In this document: piece after piece, positions 52,946-63,143 of the stretch
Layout of the letters: each line of letters starts with the position of its first letter
Numbering within the stretch: the first letter of the stretch is position 1
Assembly (NCBI GenBank): GCA_943372215.1
Contig: CALRXU020000007.1
Coordinates: forward strand, 62,001 to 126,000
DNA from: UBA6183 sp943372215
GTDB lineage: Bacteria > Bacteroidota > Bacteroidia > UKL13-3
Direction of reading: 5' to 3'
DNA length: 64,000 nt
Program-made: the position numbers and the translations under genes
Notes under the pieces: generated by a model
Databases searched by the model: none
What the model was told of the DNA's origin: nothing
Seen by the model: only the letters and a program-made list of their open reading frames with translations

Positions 52946-55444
52946 ATGATTGCAACAAAAGGCGTGTTTAATGAAGAACATACGCTACATGAGTTGAGAC
53001 ATTACTTGCCCGCTCAAGCACCATTAAAAGATTTTATTCACCACAATACGTTGCATGCTTTTCAGCATCGCCATTTTTCTGCTGCTTTAAAACAGGCTGC
53101 CGATGTGTTTGGCTACAAAACGAGGCTAACGTTAGAGGAATACCGTACACTGTTTTACGCAGAAAAAATAGACAAAAAAGTGTTTGCAGCAGTGTTAGCC
53201 AAACACTGCAGCCAATTTGAACTTGATGCGTTAAACCATAAAATGCTAACTGAAATCTATGCCCCTCATCAAAAAGCTCGGATTGGGAAACTACGGTCGC
53301 ATTGGAAAGAACGGGCCAAAATTGACCTAGATAATCAGGTACATCCTTTGTTGTTTCGTATGCTTTGCAGTTACCTAGATCAAGGCATTGCCATATGGGA
53401 ATTTCCGGAAGCAAACAAGAGTTTTTTAGCAGCTATAGCCGAGTTGGAAAAGCATAGCGTAAGTGGTATTTTTAGAAAAGGGCGCGCAAAAGATATGCTG
53501 CTAAATGGCACCTATTCCATAAAAAAGCTGTTGCAAATCATTGTAGGGAACGAAGCGTTTTTTGAACAATACCTTTTTGACCAACAGTTTGCACACCAAG
53601 GTTGGTCGGGCATGGTAGCGGCTATTGAAGCGCAACCTGAAACCATATTGGATGCTCGCACTATTACCCTTACCGATTTTATTGTTTTTGAACTGCTGCT
53701 TGAACTGGATGCCATAGACTTTGAATTGGGAACAGTATGGAAGCCGCTGAGTAACGTTACCCATCTGTTGCCCACTGATTTATTTGCCCACCAGCATGAA
53801 ACGGAATTGGACAGGTTGCTTCGTATATGGCAAGAGGCTTATGAATGGAGCTACTACGATGAGGTGTTAAGGGCGATTAAAGTTATTGCAGAAGTTGAAG
53901 ATATAAAAGCTGAGAAAAGTTTTCAGGCCTTGTTCTGCATTGATGATAGGGAGTGTTCCATTAGACGACACACTGAGCTGGTTGATTCGAATTGCGAAAC
54001 GTTTGGTACACCAGGATTTTTTGGCGTTGAATTTTATTACCAACCCGAGAATGGCAAGTTTATCACAAAGGTTTGTCCCGCACCCATAACACCAAAATAC
54101 CTGATTAAAGAGACTGAAAGTAAGCTAAAGCACACAAAGGATATGCATTTAACCAAACAAACGCATTCTTTGCTAAGCGGTTGGCTTATCTCCCAAACCA
54201 TTGGCTTTTGGTCTGCTTTCCGATTAGTTTTTCAAATTTTTAAACCTTCTATGAGCCCAGCTACTGCCACCTCTTTCCGCCACATGGATCAGTTTTCTAA
54301 ACTTACCATTGAGCATGAAGGAGAAACAGACACTACTCACAATTTACAAATTGGATTTACGGTGGATGAAATGACCACCCGCACAGAAGGTTTGTTAAAA
54401 AGTATAGGACTTGTGGACTCCTTTGCACCGCTTGTATATATTGTAGGGCATGGCTCTAGCAGTGTAAACAATCCCCATTATGCCGCTTACGATTGTGGGG
54501 CATGTAGTGGAAGACCCGGCTCGGTAAATGCCCGTGTTGCTGCTTTTATGGCTAACCACAAAACAGTAAGGAAAAATTTGCTCAATCGAGGTATTGTAAT
54601 CCCCGAAAGCACACTTTTTGTAGCCGCACTTCATGATACCACTAGGGACGAAATTGTGTTTTATGATGAAGATAAAATGGACACCTCTTTCAAAAATCTT
54701 CATGCAGCGCACAAGCTAACTTTTGAAAAAGCACTGGATCAAAATGCCAAGGAACGTTCACGCAGGTTTGATGTAATTAACACCCAACGCTCTGCAAAAA
54801 CCATTCACCAAAAAATTAAAAACCGCTCGGTGTCTTTGTTTGAACCCCGCCCTGAACTAAACCATGCCACCAATGCTTTATGTGTTGTAGGCAGGCGCAC
54901 CTTAACAAGGCACTTGTTTTTAGATAGGCGGGCTTTTATGAACTCTTATAATTATGCTATTGATCCTGAAGGAAAATACCTGTTGAATATTTTAAAAGCA
55001 GCGGCTCCTGTTTGTGGAGGTATTAACTTGGAGTATTACTTTTCAAGGGTTGATAACCAAAAATTGGGAGCTGGCACCAAGCTACCTCACAATGTAATGG
55101 GTTTAATTGGCGTAGCAAATGGCATCGATGGAGACTTGCGCCCAGGGCTACCTTCTCAAATGATTGAGGTGCATGACCCCATTCGTTTAATGATTATTGT
55201 TGAACATTATCCAGAAGTGGTGCTTGATGTGATTAAACAATCACCTGCTACTTATGAGTGGTTTGAAAATGAATGGGTACACCTTGTTGCTATAGACCCA
55301 AGCAATAAAAAACAATTTGTGTTTAGCAATGGTGCATTTAGTGCTTATAAAACCTTAAGTGAAGAGGTGAAAGAGGCCGATGACTTTATTTCTTTAATAG
55401 AGTCATCATCTGAAAATATTCCAGTAACCCTAATCAAAAAATAG
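52946..55444 (+). CDS. dabA: DabA, inorganic carbon transporter subunit (DUF2309)
   Basis: An 832-residue cytoplasmic-side protein of the DUF2309 family. The zinc/active-site residues known from Halothiobacillus DabA are all present: C331 and D333 in LFCIDDRECSIR, H502 in VGHGSS and C517 in YDCGACSG. DabA is a beta-carbonic-anhydrase-like protein that, with DabB, turns CO2 into bicarbonate in a one-way, energy-driven manner. It overlaps nothing and ends 3 bp before dabB, so translation is coupled. In non-autotrophs, such systems feed carboxylases with bicarbonate. Confidence 0.94.
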   Translation: MIATKGVFNEEHTLHELRHYLPAQAPLKDFIHHNTLHAFQHRHFSAALKQAADVFGYKTRLTLEEYRTLFYAEKIDKKVFAAVLAKHCSQFELDALNHKMLTEIYAPHQKARIGKLRSHWKERAKIDLDNQVHPLLFRMLCSYLDQGIAIWEFPEANKSFLAAIAELEKHSVSGIFRKGRAKDMLLNGTYSIKKLLQIIVGNEAFFEQYLFDQQFAHQGWSGMVAAIEAQPETILDARTITLTDFIVFELLLELDAIDFELGTVWKPLSNVTHLLPTDLFAHQHETELDRLLRIWQEAYEWSYYDEVLRAIKVIAEVEDIKAEKSFQALFCIDDRECSIRRHTELVDSNCETFGTPGFFGVEFYYQPENGKFITKVCPAPITPKYLIKETESKLKHTKDMHLTKQTHSLLSGWLISQTIGFWSAFRLVFQIFKPSMSPATATSFRHMDQFSKLTIEHEGETDTTHNLQIGFTVDEMTTRTEGLLKSIGLVDSFAPLVYIVGHGSSSVNNPHYAAYDCGACSGRPGSVNARVAAFMANHKTVRKNLLNRGIVIPESTLFVAALHDTTRDEIVFYDEDKMDTSFKNLHAAHKLTFEKALDQNAKERSRRFDVINTQRSAKTIHQKIKNRSVSLFEPRPELNHATNALCVVGRRTLTRHLFLDRRAFMNSYNYAIDPEGKYLLNILKAAAPVCGGINLEYYFSRVDNQKLGAGTKLPHNVMGLIGVANGIDGDLRPGLPSQMIEVHDPIRLMIIVEHYPEVVLDVIKQSPATYEWFENEWVHLVAIDPSNKKQFVFSNGAFSAYKTLSEEVKEADDFISLIESSSENIPVTLIKK

Positions 55445-55447
55445 CAC

Positions 55448-57316
55448 ATGGAACAATTCATTCAGTTTTTCATTTTCATCCCATTGGCAGGTTTTTTTGT
55501 TAGTCTATTTATCCCTGAGCAACGGGAAAGGTTAATTTCCAATACGGTGTTTGGCATTATAGCCATTAACCTTTTGTTATTACTTGGGTTTATCTTTTAT
55601 TGGATGTTGCATGGGCATATACCGCTCAACCTAAGCGAACTGGTACTTTACGAATCAACTGGTTATGTTTTTGCCATTGATTTTTATTTTGACAAAATAA
55701 GCATTGTGTATTTGCTAGTAGGGTCTCTGCTTACCTTAATGGTAACTATTTATAGCCGCTATTACCTTCATCGTGAAACAGGCTACAAACGTTTTTTCAA
55801 CACCATTCTTTTCTTTTTTACAGGTTACAGCATAACCGTGCTTGCAGGTAATTTTGAAACGTTATTCATGGGCTGGGAGTGTCTCGGAATTTCGTCCTTT
55901 TTGCTGATTGCATTTTACCGCCACCGCTATTTACCCATAAAAAATGGCATGAAAGTGTTTAGCATCTACCGCATTGGTGATATTGGCATTTTACTGGCCA
56001 TGTGGATGAGTCATCACTTGTGGCATGAGAACATCACTTTTATGAAGCTGAATAATTATGAGTTAGTTCATCAGCACATAGAACAACACAGTTTGGTTGG
56101 GGTGTTTATTTCCATAATGATTTTGGTAGCAGCAGCAGCAAAGTCTGCCCAACTGCCTTTTTCATCCTGGTTGCCGCGTGCCATGGAAGGCCCTACCCCG
56201 TCTAGTGCCATTTTTTATGGTTCTTTATCAGTACATATTGGTGCGTTTTTGCTTATGCGTACTTATAATTTTTGGGAGCATCAATATTCCGTGCGTATTT
56301 TTATTGCATTATTGGGGTTGAGTACAGCTATTGTTACTACTTTAATTGCCCGTGTACAATCATCTGTAAAAAGCCAAATTGCTTATGCTTCGGCAGGGCA
56401 AATAGGTTTGATATTTATTGAAGTGGCTTTAGGTCTTGAAAACCTGGCATTAATTCATTTTGCAGGCAATGCCTTTTTGCGCACTTACCAACTATTGGTT
56501 TCGCCTTCTTTGGTAAGTTACCTCATACGCGAGCAGTTTTATCATTTTACACCACGGGTGTTAAAACCGCAACACCCGTTTATTAAAAAGATAAGCTATT
56601 CACTGTACACCCTAAGTGTAAAAGAGTTTAATTTAGATTGGTTCATGTATCGTTATGTGTGGGGACTGCTTAAGACCATTGGTAAAAAGGTGAGCATTCT
56701 TAAAGCCAAACAGACTATTGCTGTTTATGTGTCTATACTTATTATGGGCAGTTATTTGTTGTACCACCAAAACTTTATCCCTGAAGCACTTCAGCATTAC
56801 ACCTCTACTTTGTTAGGTTTACTTGGTTTATTACTGGTGTTACGCTCGTTTGTGGAGCGCAGGAATGCCTTTTTGGCTTGGACACTTATTATCATGAACC
56901 ATTGTTTTATTGTACTTGCTATTGCCTTTAATGAAAAGTACAACCTGGCACATTCCATTATCTACCTCAGTGGTGTTTTTGCCTCAGGAGCTATTGGCTA
57001 TTGGTGTTTAAGGCTAGTAAAAAAACGCGAATCGCATTTTGATTTAAACCGCTTTTATGGCTACGCAGAAAAATATAAAACCATTGCGTTTGTTTCTTTA
57101 TTGGCTTGCCTTGCTCTTGCTGGTTTTCCCATTACGCCAACATTTATAGGCGAGGATTTGATTTTTAGCCACATCCACCAAAACCAGCCTTTATTGGCGC
57201 TTTTTGTATCAGCCAGTTTAATTATTGACGGTATTACATTAATTAGAATTTATGCCCGTGTGTTTCTTGGCCCTTATGCCAACACTGGACAAGCTACTCC
57301 TTATCGCTCAGCATAA
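55448..57316 (+). CDS. dabB: DabB, proton-conducting membrane subunit of the Dab system
   Basis: A 622-residue protein related to NuoL/MrpA proton channels, with about 14-16 membrane segments. The core motifs are FMGWECLGISSFLLIAFYRHR and the proton-path stretch AAAAKSAQLPFSSWLPRAMEGPTPSSAIFYG, with the charged K and the discontinuous helices. The C-terminal 200 residues are more variable. The partner is DabA directly upstream. No other complex I subunits are nearby, which excludes a respiratory NuoL. Confidence 0.9.
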   Translation: MEQFIQFFIFIPLAGFFVSLFIPEQRERLISNTVFGIIAINLLLLLGFIFYWMLHGHIPLNLSELVLYESTGYVFAIDFYFDKISIVYLLVGSLLTLMVTIYSRYYLHRETGYKRFFNTILFFFTGYSITVLAGNFETLFMGWECLGISSFLLIAFYRHRYLPIKNGMKVFSIYRIGDIGILLAMWMSHHLWHENITFMKLNNYELVHQHIEQHSLVGVFISIMILVAAAAKSAQLPFSSWLPRAMEGPTPSSAIFYGSLSVHIGAFLLMRTYNFWEHQYSVRIFIALLGLSTAIVTTLIARVQSSVKSQIAYASAGQIGLIFIEVALGLENLALIHFAGNAFLRTYQLLVSPSLVSYLIREQFYHFTPRVLKPQHPFIKKISYSLYTLSVKEFNLDWFMYRYVWGLLKTIGKKVSILKAKQTIAVYVSILIMGSYLLYHQNFIPEALQHYTSTLLGLLGLLLVLRSFVERRNAFLAWTLIIMNHCFIVLAIAFNEKYNLAHSIIYLSGVFASGAIGYWCLRLVKKRESHFDLNRFYGYAEKYKTIAFVSLLACLALAGFPITPTFIGEDLIFSHIHQNQPLLALFVSASLIIDGITLIRIYARVFLGPYANTGQATPYRSA

Positions 57317-57350
57317 GGAACTAATAAATAAAAAAATTAAATTTACATTT

Positions 57351-58955
57351 ATGCAATTGAAAAATATCCCTGCTGATGGATTAGCAGGACTTAAACAATA
57401 TTGGAAATCAGATGCACTATCTGGCTTTATCGTTTCATTACTTGCATTGCCGCTTAGCTTAGGCATTGCCGCAGCAAGTGATTTTCCCAATCCGATGTAT
57501 GGCATTTTAACAGCCATTATTGGTGGATTGGTGGTTAGTATTTTTGCGGGGTCAGTACTAACCATTAAAGGCCCAGCGGCTGGTTTAATTGTTATTGTAG
57601 CTGGTTCAGTAGCCGCCTTTGGCGGAGGTACAATCGGTTGGCAAATGACCCTAGGAGCCATTGTGGTAGCCGCCATCATCCAAATTTTATTTGGGGTATT
57701 TAAACTGGGTAAACTGTCTAACTTTTTTCCGCTGGCTGCTGTGCATGGCATGTTAGCAGCCATTGGTATTATCATTATATCAAAACAGGTACACCTTTTA
57801 TTAGGTGTAAATCCAGTAAACGAAGCTGGCAAACCGCTGGTTGAGCCCGTTGAGCTTTTTAAAGCAATACCTAAAACGTTTGCCAATATACCAAACAATA
57901 TACCCATAGTGATAACAGGAATTGTTTGCTTGTTATTGGTTTTGGGATTACCGTTGATAAAATCGGCTCTACTAAAAAAGATACCCGTACCTATGATTGT
58001 GTTGCTGGTAGCAATACCATTGGGTATGTATTTGCACCTTGGCGATGTAAAAGGTGCGCTGGTAAAGTTTGATAAACCTTTTTTAGACCTGATTGAATGG
58101 AATGTGAGCTTCGCTGGTATTGCTCAAACAGGAACTTTTATTACCTACGTTATTTTATTTTCCCTTATTGGTTCTCTTGAATCCTTGTTAACAGCTAAAG
58201 CCATTGATTTGTTAGATCCTTTTTCGCGTAAATCTAATTTTGATAAGGACTTAATTGCCGTTGGTAGTGGCAATGTGTTATCAGGCATATTGGGAGGATT
58301 ACCCATGATTTCAGAAGTTGCCCGTAGTTCGGCCAATGTAAACAATGGTGCAAAAACCCGTTGGGCTAATTTTTTCCATGGTTTGTTTCTATTGCTGTTT
58401 ATGTTATTGCTTACGCCAGTTATTCAACTCATCCCAAAAACAGCTTTGGCTGCTATGCTTATTGGTGTGGGGGTTAAACTAGCACACCCAAGGGAGTTTA
58501 AACATGCCTTGCACATTGGTAAAGAGCAACTGCTTATTTTTGTGGTTACCATTTTAATGACTTTATTTACGGACCTCCTTATTGGAATTGGTTCAGGGAT
58601 ATTGGTTAAATTTATTATTCACATTGCCAACGGTGCTTCCATTAAAAGCTTGTTTAAAATTTCTATAAAAATTATTCAAAATGGGTCAGAGTACGTGCTT
58701 AATGTTGAAAATGCCGCGATTTTTAGCAACTACATTGGACTTAAAAAGCAGATTGACCGTTTGCCACGGAAACAGCAGGTAACTATTGATTTTACTGATG
58801 TAAAGCTGGTTGACCATACGGTAATGGAATCACTGCATGAACTCCAAAAAAACTATATTGCAGAAGGAGGTACATTTGAAATTATTGGACTAGAAAGTCA
58901 TAAAGCACTTTCAAAACATCCTTTTGCCACCCGCAAAAGTTTAAATACACATTAA
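57351..58955 (+). CDS. SulP-family anion transporter with STAS domain
   Basis: A 535-residue transporter from the ATG at 57351; the frame is open upstream through the end of dabB but those residues are not transporter-like. There are about 12-14 membrane segments, opening with SDALSGFIVSLLALPLSLGIAAASDFPNPMYGILTAIIGG, the SulP signature, and a C-terminal STAS domain (about 440-535, VTIDFTDVKLVDHTVMESLHEL). SulP proteins carry sulfate or bicarbonate (BicA). The location after dabAB favours bicarbonate. Confidence 0.9.
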   Translation: MQLKNIPADGLAGLKQYWKSDALSGFIVSLLALPLSLGIAAASDFPNPMYGILTAIIGGLVVSIFAGSVLTIKGPAAGLIVIVAGSVAAFGGGTIGWQMTLGAIVVAAIIQILFGVFKLGKLSNFFPLAAVHGMLAAIGIIIISKQVHLLLGVNPVNEAGKPLVEPVELFKAIPKTFANIPNNIPIVITGIVCLLLVLGLPLIKSALLKKIPVPMIVLLVAIPLGMYLHLGDVKGALVKFDKPFLDLIEWNVSFAGIAQTGTFITYVILFSLIGSLESLLTAKAIDLLDPFSRKSNFDKDLIAVGSGNVLSGILGGLPMISEVARSSANVNNGAKTRWANFFHGLFLLLFMLLLTPVIQLIPKTALAAMLIGVGVKLAHPREFKHALHIGKEQLLIFVVTILMTLFTDLLIGIGSGILVKFIIHIANGASIKSLFKISIKIIQNGSEYVLNVENAAIFSNYIGLKKQIDRLPRKQQVTIDFTDVKLVDHTVMESLHELQKNYIAEGGTFEIIGLESHKALSKHPFATRKSLNTH

Positions 58956-58967
58956 CTATTTTTATAC

Positions 58968-59798
58968 ATGATGCATGTAAATATAAAAAATAGTCAATCA
59001 TCGCTTGGGAATGATTCACTAAAACTGTTATTCATTGGCATTTTGCTTTTGGCAAATGGCTATCTTAAAGCACAGCAACCGCGCTTAAACGACCATAATA
59101 ATATTGGTTGGTACACCACTATTGGCACAATAAAATTTGCGCCAAAATGGAGCGCGCATTTAGAATACCAATGGCGCAGAAATGAGTTTGGTAAAACTTG
59201 GCAACAAAGTTTATTGCGGACAGGAATTAACTATCACTTCAATGACAATGCAGTGGCTCGTATTGGGTACGGCTGGATTGAAACTTACCCGTATGGAGAC
59301 CACCCCATTAACTCTTTTGGCAAACAGTTTACAGAACACCGCATTTATCAGGTGATAACCACCAGCCAAAAAATTGGCCGCTTTGATTTAAGCAACCGAT
59401 ATATGCTGGAACAGCGTTGGCTTGCTACCTATAATGTGGCCACATCAACAGAGCCAGATAAATGGACTTATGTAAACCGATTACGCTATATGGGACGTGT
59501 GCAAACGGCCTTAAAGGGGAAAACCATTGGCGATAAAACGCCTTACGCAGCATTGTATGACGAGGTATTTATTGGGTTTGGAGAAAAAGTGGGCCAAAAT
59601 GTGTTCGATCAAAATCGACTCGGTATTTTATTAGGTTGGAAGTTTAATAAAACTTTCAGGATAGAAGGCGGTTATTTTAACCAGATTGTGCAATTAGGCA
59701 GAAGGGTAAACAACCAAAATGTGTTTCAACACAATCAAGGATTTATTATTAATACCTACTGGAACATTGATGTAGCAAAATCGAAAAAGGCAAACTAA
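58968..59798 (+). CDS. DUF2490 outer-membrane beta-barrel-like protein
   Basis: A 276-residue protein with a signal peptide (LFIGILLLANGYLKAQ) and successive amphipathic strands (IGWYTTIGTIKFAPKWSAHLEYQWRRNEF, DLSNRYMLEQRW, VNRLRYMGRVQTAL, FRIEGGYFNQIVQL). This is the same family as the gene at 19840. It is 13 bp after the SulP gene and likely the last gene of the inorganic-carbon operon. Its end overlaps the convergent GNAT gene by 4 bp. Confidence 0.85.
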   Translation: MMHVNIKNSQSSLGNDSLKLLFIGILLLANGYLKAQQPRLNDHNNIGWYTTIGTIKFAPKWSAHLEYQWRRNEFGKTWQQSLLRTGINYHFNDNAVARIGYGWIETYPYGDHPINSFGKQFTEHRIYQVITTSQKIGRFDLSNRYMLEQRWLATYNVATSTEPDKWTYVNRLRYMGRVQTALKGKTIGDKTPYAALYDEVFIGFGEKVGQNVFDQNRLGILLGWKFNKTFRIEGGYFNQIVQLGRRVNNQNVFQHNQGFIINTYWNIDVAKSKKAN

Positions 59799-60349
59799 CT
59801 ACTGGCATAATCTCTTTTTAGCAAGGCGTAAAGAGCAGAATCTTCATGTTTATTATTGATATAGTAATGCTCTTTTAATACACCCTCATAACTAAAATGA
59901 TGTCCAGTAAGTAATTTTATGGATGCAAGGTTATCAAGTGCCACCAATGCCTCTATTCGGTTTAACTGCATGGTTTCAAAACCATATTGTATAATTCGGC
60001 TCAATGCTTCTTTCATATAGCCAAGCTGTTTATGCTCTTCCAGGTAAATGCCGTATCCTAGTTCTGCCCGATGATGATGTATATACCAAGTATGAAAGCC
60101 GCATGCTCCAATTACTTGGTTTGTGTTCTTAAGAATCAGGTAAAAGTTTAAAAAACTGCGATTGAACGTTACTGTACCTTTTCGGTAACGTTCTTTCTCT
60201 TTTTCCAAATGCTCAAGATTGGTGTATCCAAAAAAATCCATTAATGCTTCATCAGTATATGAAGCAAGCACCTCCGAATACAATTCGGCATTAACTATAC
60301 GAAGTATTAATCTCTCTGTATGTAAAAATGAAACCTCCATTACAGCCAA
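59795..60349 (-). CDS. GNAT-family N-acetyltransferase (RimJ/RimL type)
   Basis: A 184-residue enzyme. The start TERLILRIVN, the acceptor region FGYTNLE, the CoA-binding loop (AELGYGIYLEEHKQLGYMKEAL) and the final NRIEALVALDNLASIKLLTGHHFSYEGVLKEHYYIN are standard for RimJ/RimL-like acetyltransferases. It probably acetylates a protein N-terminus or a small amine; the substrate is not known. It follows the ABC exporter with no gap. Confidence 0.92.
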   Translation of the reverse strand: MAVMEVSFLHTERLILRIVNAELYSEVLASYTDEALMDFFGYTNLEHLEKEKERYRKGTVTFNRSFLNFYLILKNTNQVIGACGFHTWYIHHHRAELGYGIYLEEHKQLGYMKEALSRIIQYGFETMQLNRIEALVALDNLASIKLLTGHHFSYEGVLKEHYYINNKHEDSALYALLKRDYASS

Positions 60350-62110
60350 CTAAACAGCAACCGTAATATTCCTTCTCTCCCCTATTTGTTGCCTCCACAT
60401 CGCATAATACAAGCCCTTTTCAGCCAATAAATCTTCATGCTTTCCTGTTTCAATAATCACTCCTTTTTCCAATACATAAATTCTATCTGCATGCATAATA
60501 GTAGATAAGCGATGTGCAACCAACACTGTAATGTTTTCCTTTTTATTGGATATGGTTTTAATCGTATTCGAAATGGCCTCTTCTGTTAATGAATCTAACG
60601 CAGAAGTGGCTTCATCAAACACCATTAACCTTGGGTTACGAATAAGGGCGCGGGCTATTGACAAGCGTTGTTTCTCTCCACCACTTAATTTCATCCCTCC
60701 TTCACCAATCACGGTATCAATCCCATTTTCGCTTCTGGCAATTAAACTGTCGCACGAAGCTTGTGATAACGCATTGTTGATTTCTGCGTCTGTGGCTTTA
60801 GGCTTTACAAATAGCAGGTTCTCTTTAATGGTTCCTGAAAACAATTGGGTATCCTGAGTAACAAAACCCAGTTGTTGTTGCAATTCATCCTTATCAATAG
60901 ATGCTGAATCAATGTTGTTGTATAAAATATTTCCTGCCTTTGGCAAGTACAACCCAACAAGTAGTTTTACCAAGGTACTTTTACCGCTTCCACTAGGCCC
61001 TACAAAAGCAATGGTTTCCCCCTTATTCACTTCAAAATTAATCTCACTTACCGCATCGTAATTGGCAGATTTATGCCGAAACACCACTTCCTTGAAGTTT
61101 AACCTTTCAATGGCATTTAACCGAATAGGATTTTGTGGTTTTACTTCCAAAGGAATGTTCATCATCACTTCAAAATTGTTTAAAGAGGCCTCCGCTTCGC
61201 GATAACTGATGATGACATTGCCCAATTCCTGCAAAGGACCGAAGATAAAAAACGAATAAAACTGTAAGGTGATGATTTGCCCCACACTCAACTGCCCTTC
61301 AAAAATTAAATACAATAAAATAAACAGGATGCTCTGTCTTAATAAGTTTACCAAAGTACCTTGCACAAACGAAATGCTTCTGATGCTTCGCACTTTTTTA
61401 AGTTCAAGCTGCAATATTTTTTTGGTGGCAATGTTTAACCGATGTGTTTCTTGATTGGTTAATCCCAAACTTTTTACCAACTCGATATTGCGTAAACTTT
61501 CTGTGGTACTTCCTGCTAAAACACGTGTTTCACGTACAATATTGGTTTGTACTATTTTAACCTTTTTTGATAAGTAATTGGTGATAACACCCAATGCAAC
61601 AGCAGCAATGATGTAAACAGCGATTAATACTCCATGCACATTAATGGCGTATACCATTACAAATACAATACCTACTAAAGAAGCAAACAGGATATTAATA
61701 AAATTGGAGATAAATCTTTCTGTATCCGTTCTTACTTTTTGCAACACGTTTAACGTTTCGCCACTGCGTTGGTCTTCAAACTCATTAAATGGCACTTGCA
61801 AAGTGTGTCTTAATCCATCTGTATAAATATCGGCACCAAGCTTCTGTATAATCAGGTTAATAAAATAATCCTGAAAAGCTTTGGCAATGCGGCTTACCAT
61901 GGCCACTCCTATTGCTGCACCAATCAATAATCCTGCCCCTGCAATAAAGTCTTTGCGTGCATAATCACCAGGATGTTGGGCATAACGATCAATGATTCTT
62001 CCGTAAATCATTGGGTCTAATAAAGAAAAAACCTGGTTAATAGCAGCCAATATCATTGACAAAAAAACCAGTTTTTTATATCGCTTAAGGTAGGCAAGTA
62101 AAATTTTCAT
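60350..62110 (-). CDS. ABC exporter with fused membrane and ATPase domains
   Basis: A 586-residue half-exporter: six membrane helices in the first 310 residues and an ATPase domain with Walker A GPSGSGKST, Q loop, signature LSGGEKQR, Walker B LMVFDEATSALD and H loop (VAHRLST). It works as a homo- or heterodimer, exporting lipids, peptides or drugs. It is the first gene of a two-gene unit with the GNAT gene. Confidence 0.94.
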   Translation of the reverse strand: MKILLAYLKRYKKLVFLSMILAAINQVFSLLDPMIYGRIIDRYAQHPGDYARKDFIAGAGLLIGAAIGVAMVSRIAKAFQDYFINLIIQKLGADIYTDGLRHTLQVPFNEFEDQRSGETLNVLQKVRTDTERFISNFINILFASLVGIVFVMVYAINVHGVLIAVYIIAAVALGVITNYLSKKVKIVQTNIVRETRVLAGSTTESLRNIELVKSLGLTNQETHRLNIATKKILQLELKKVRSIRSISFVQGTLVNLLRQSILFILLYLIFEGQLSVGQIITLQFYSFFIFGPLQELGNVIISYREAEASLNNFEVMMNIPLEVKPQNPIRLNAIERLNFKEVVFRHKSANYDAVSEINFEVNKGETIAFVGPSGSGKSTLVKLLVGLYLPKAGNILYNNIDSASIDKDELQQQLGFVTQDTQLFSGTIKENLLFVKPKATDAEINNALSQASCDSLIARSENGIDTVIGEGGMKLSGGEKQRLSIARALIRNPRLMVFDEATSALDSLTEEAISNTIKTISNKKENITVLVAHRLSTIMHADRIYVLEKGVIIETGKHEDLLAEKGLYYAMWRQQIGERRNITVAV

Positions 62111-62197
62111 TTTTTAATAAATAAGGGTGCAATGTTACCATTTATTTAGGTAATACCTGATTGAAACGGGTTAAAACACCCATAAAAATAGGTAAAC

Positions 62198-62557
62198 CTA
62201 GAAAGTGCCATCTAAACCAGATTGGATAAATGGCGCAGCTAGTTTTGGTGGCGCAACGGTACAATAGGCTGCTGTAAGTACTTCTGTTAGCATTTCTTTA
62301 CTAACCAGTTTGAGGTTAACCAACGTCCAGCCTTGTTTCCCCCACTTGTTTGGTACGGGATAAATCAACTCCTTATCCATCAAACAAAATAAGGATTGTT
62401 CTTCGGGAGTAAGCCGAACACAACAGCGACTTTCTTTGGCATTGTGGGTTACAAATATTTTCTTTTTTACCTTATATGCCTTGTGCTCAAAATGCGGTGT
62501 CTCCTCTGTTTCAGGAAATGCCATTGCATATTTTTTAAAAGCCGTATTAGAAATCAT
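62198..62557 (-). CDS. MmcQ/YjbR-family protein
   Basis: A 119-residue protein with the family's cysteine-free core: FPETEETPHFEHKAYKVKKKIFVTHN, then VRLTPEEQSLFCLMD and WGKQGWTLVNLKLVSKEMLTEVLTAAY. The fold resembles a DNA-binding CyaY-like domain; the function is not established. It lies 4 bp from the adjoining GNAT gene, so co-transcription is likely. Confidence 0.9.
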   Translation of the reverse strand: MISNTAFKKYAMAFPETEETPHFEHKAYKVKKKIFVTHNAKESRCCVRLTPEEQSLFCLMDKELIYPVPNKWGKQGWTLVNLKLVSKEMLTEVLTAAYCTVAPPKLAAPFIQSGLDGTF

Positions 62558-62561
62558 GGTA

Positions 62562-63143
62562 TTACAAACTTAAACGTTCATTGCCTTTAATTAACGTGTA
62601 CACCGCCATGTCCATAAATTTGCCATTAAAATAAATTCTATCTCTGTAATGGGCTTCTTTTACAAAACCAATTTGCTCCATTAAATAAATGGCACCCCTG
62701 TTATCAGGCGATACTTTGGCCTCAATGCTATGCAAATTCATTTCTTCTAAGCCAAACTTAATAATGGCCATTACGGCTTCAATGGCAATATGTTTACCCC
62801 AATATTCGGTAGCCATTTCACCTCCAATTTCAGCACGTAAGTTGTATGTATCAATCATGTTAAAGCCGCAAGTTCCAATAATGGCATTATTCTCCCGTAG
62901 TATGCCAGCCCAGCCAATGGCCTGTTTGTTTTTGTAAGCTGCAACAGTTCTCTCTGCCAAACTTAAAGCGTCTTCTTCCTTCTGCATTTGTGGCCGGGCT
63001 ATAAACTGATTTACCCTGCCATTGGAGCGCATATCGTAAATGCGTTTTGCATCTTCTGGTCTAATTTCACGTAAGGTTAACCGATTGGTTTTGAGTACGG
63101 GAAATACATCAAATACACGCTCATTAAACGTTTTCATATTCAC
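62562..63143 (-). CDS. GNAT-family N-acetyltransferase
   Basis: A 193-residue enzyme of the RimJ/RimL type: TNRLTLREIRPEDAKRIYDM start, GEMATEYWGKHIAIEAVMAIIKFG as the CoA-binding region, HSIEAKVSPDNRGAIYLMEQIGFVKEAHYRDRIYFNG end. Its start overlaps the stop of the NDH-2 gene. It is a paralogue of the enzyme at 59795 but not a close one. Confidence 0.92.
   Translation of the reverse strand: MNMKTFNERVFDVFPVLKTNRLTLREIRPEDAKRIYDMRSNGRVNQFIARPQMQKEEDALSLAERTVAAYKNKQAIGWAGILRENNAIIGTCGFNMIDTYNLRAEIGGEMATEYWGKHIAIEAVMAIIKFGLEEMNLHSIEAKVSPDNRGAIYLMEQIGFVKEAHYRDRIYFNGKFMDMAVYTLIKGNERLSL

Noticed and set aside
55448..57316. NuoL subunit of respiratory complex I
   Set aside because: No other nuo genes are nearby and DabA is 3 bp upstream, so DabB is the better call.
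57308..57907. 199-codon frame opposite the SulP gene
   Set aside because: Antisense shadow of a transporter with biased codons; proline- and methionine-rich translation without features.
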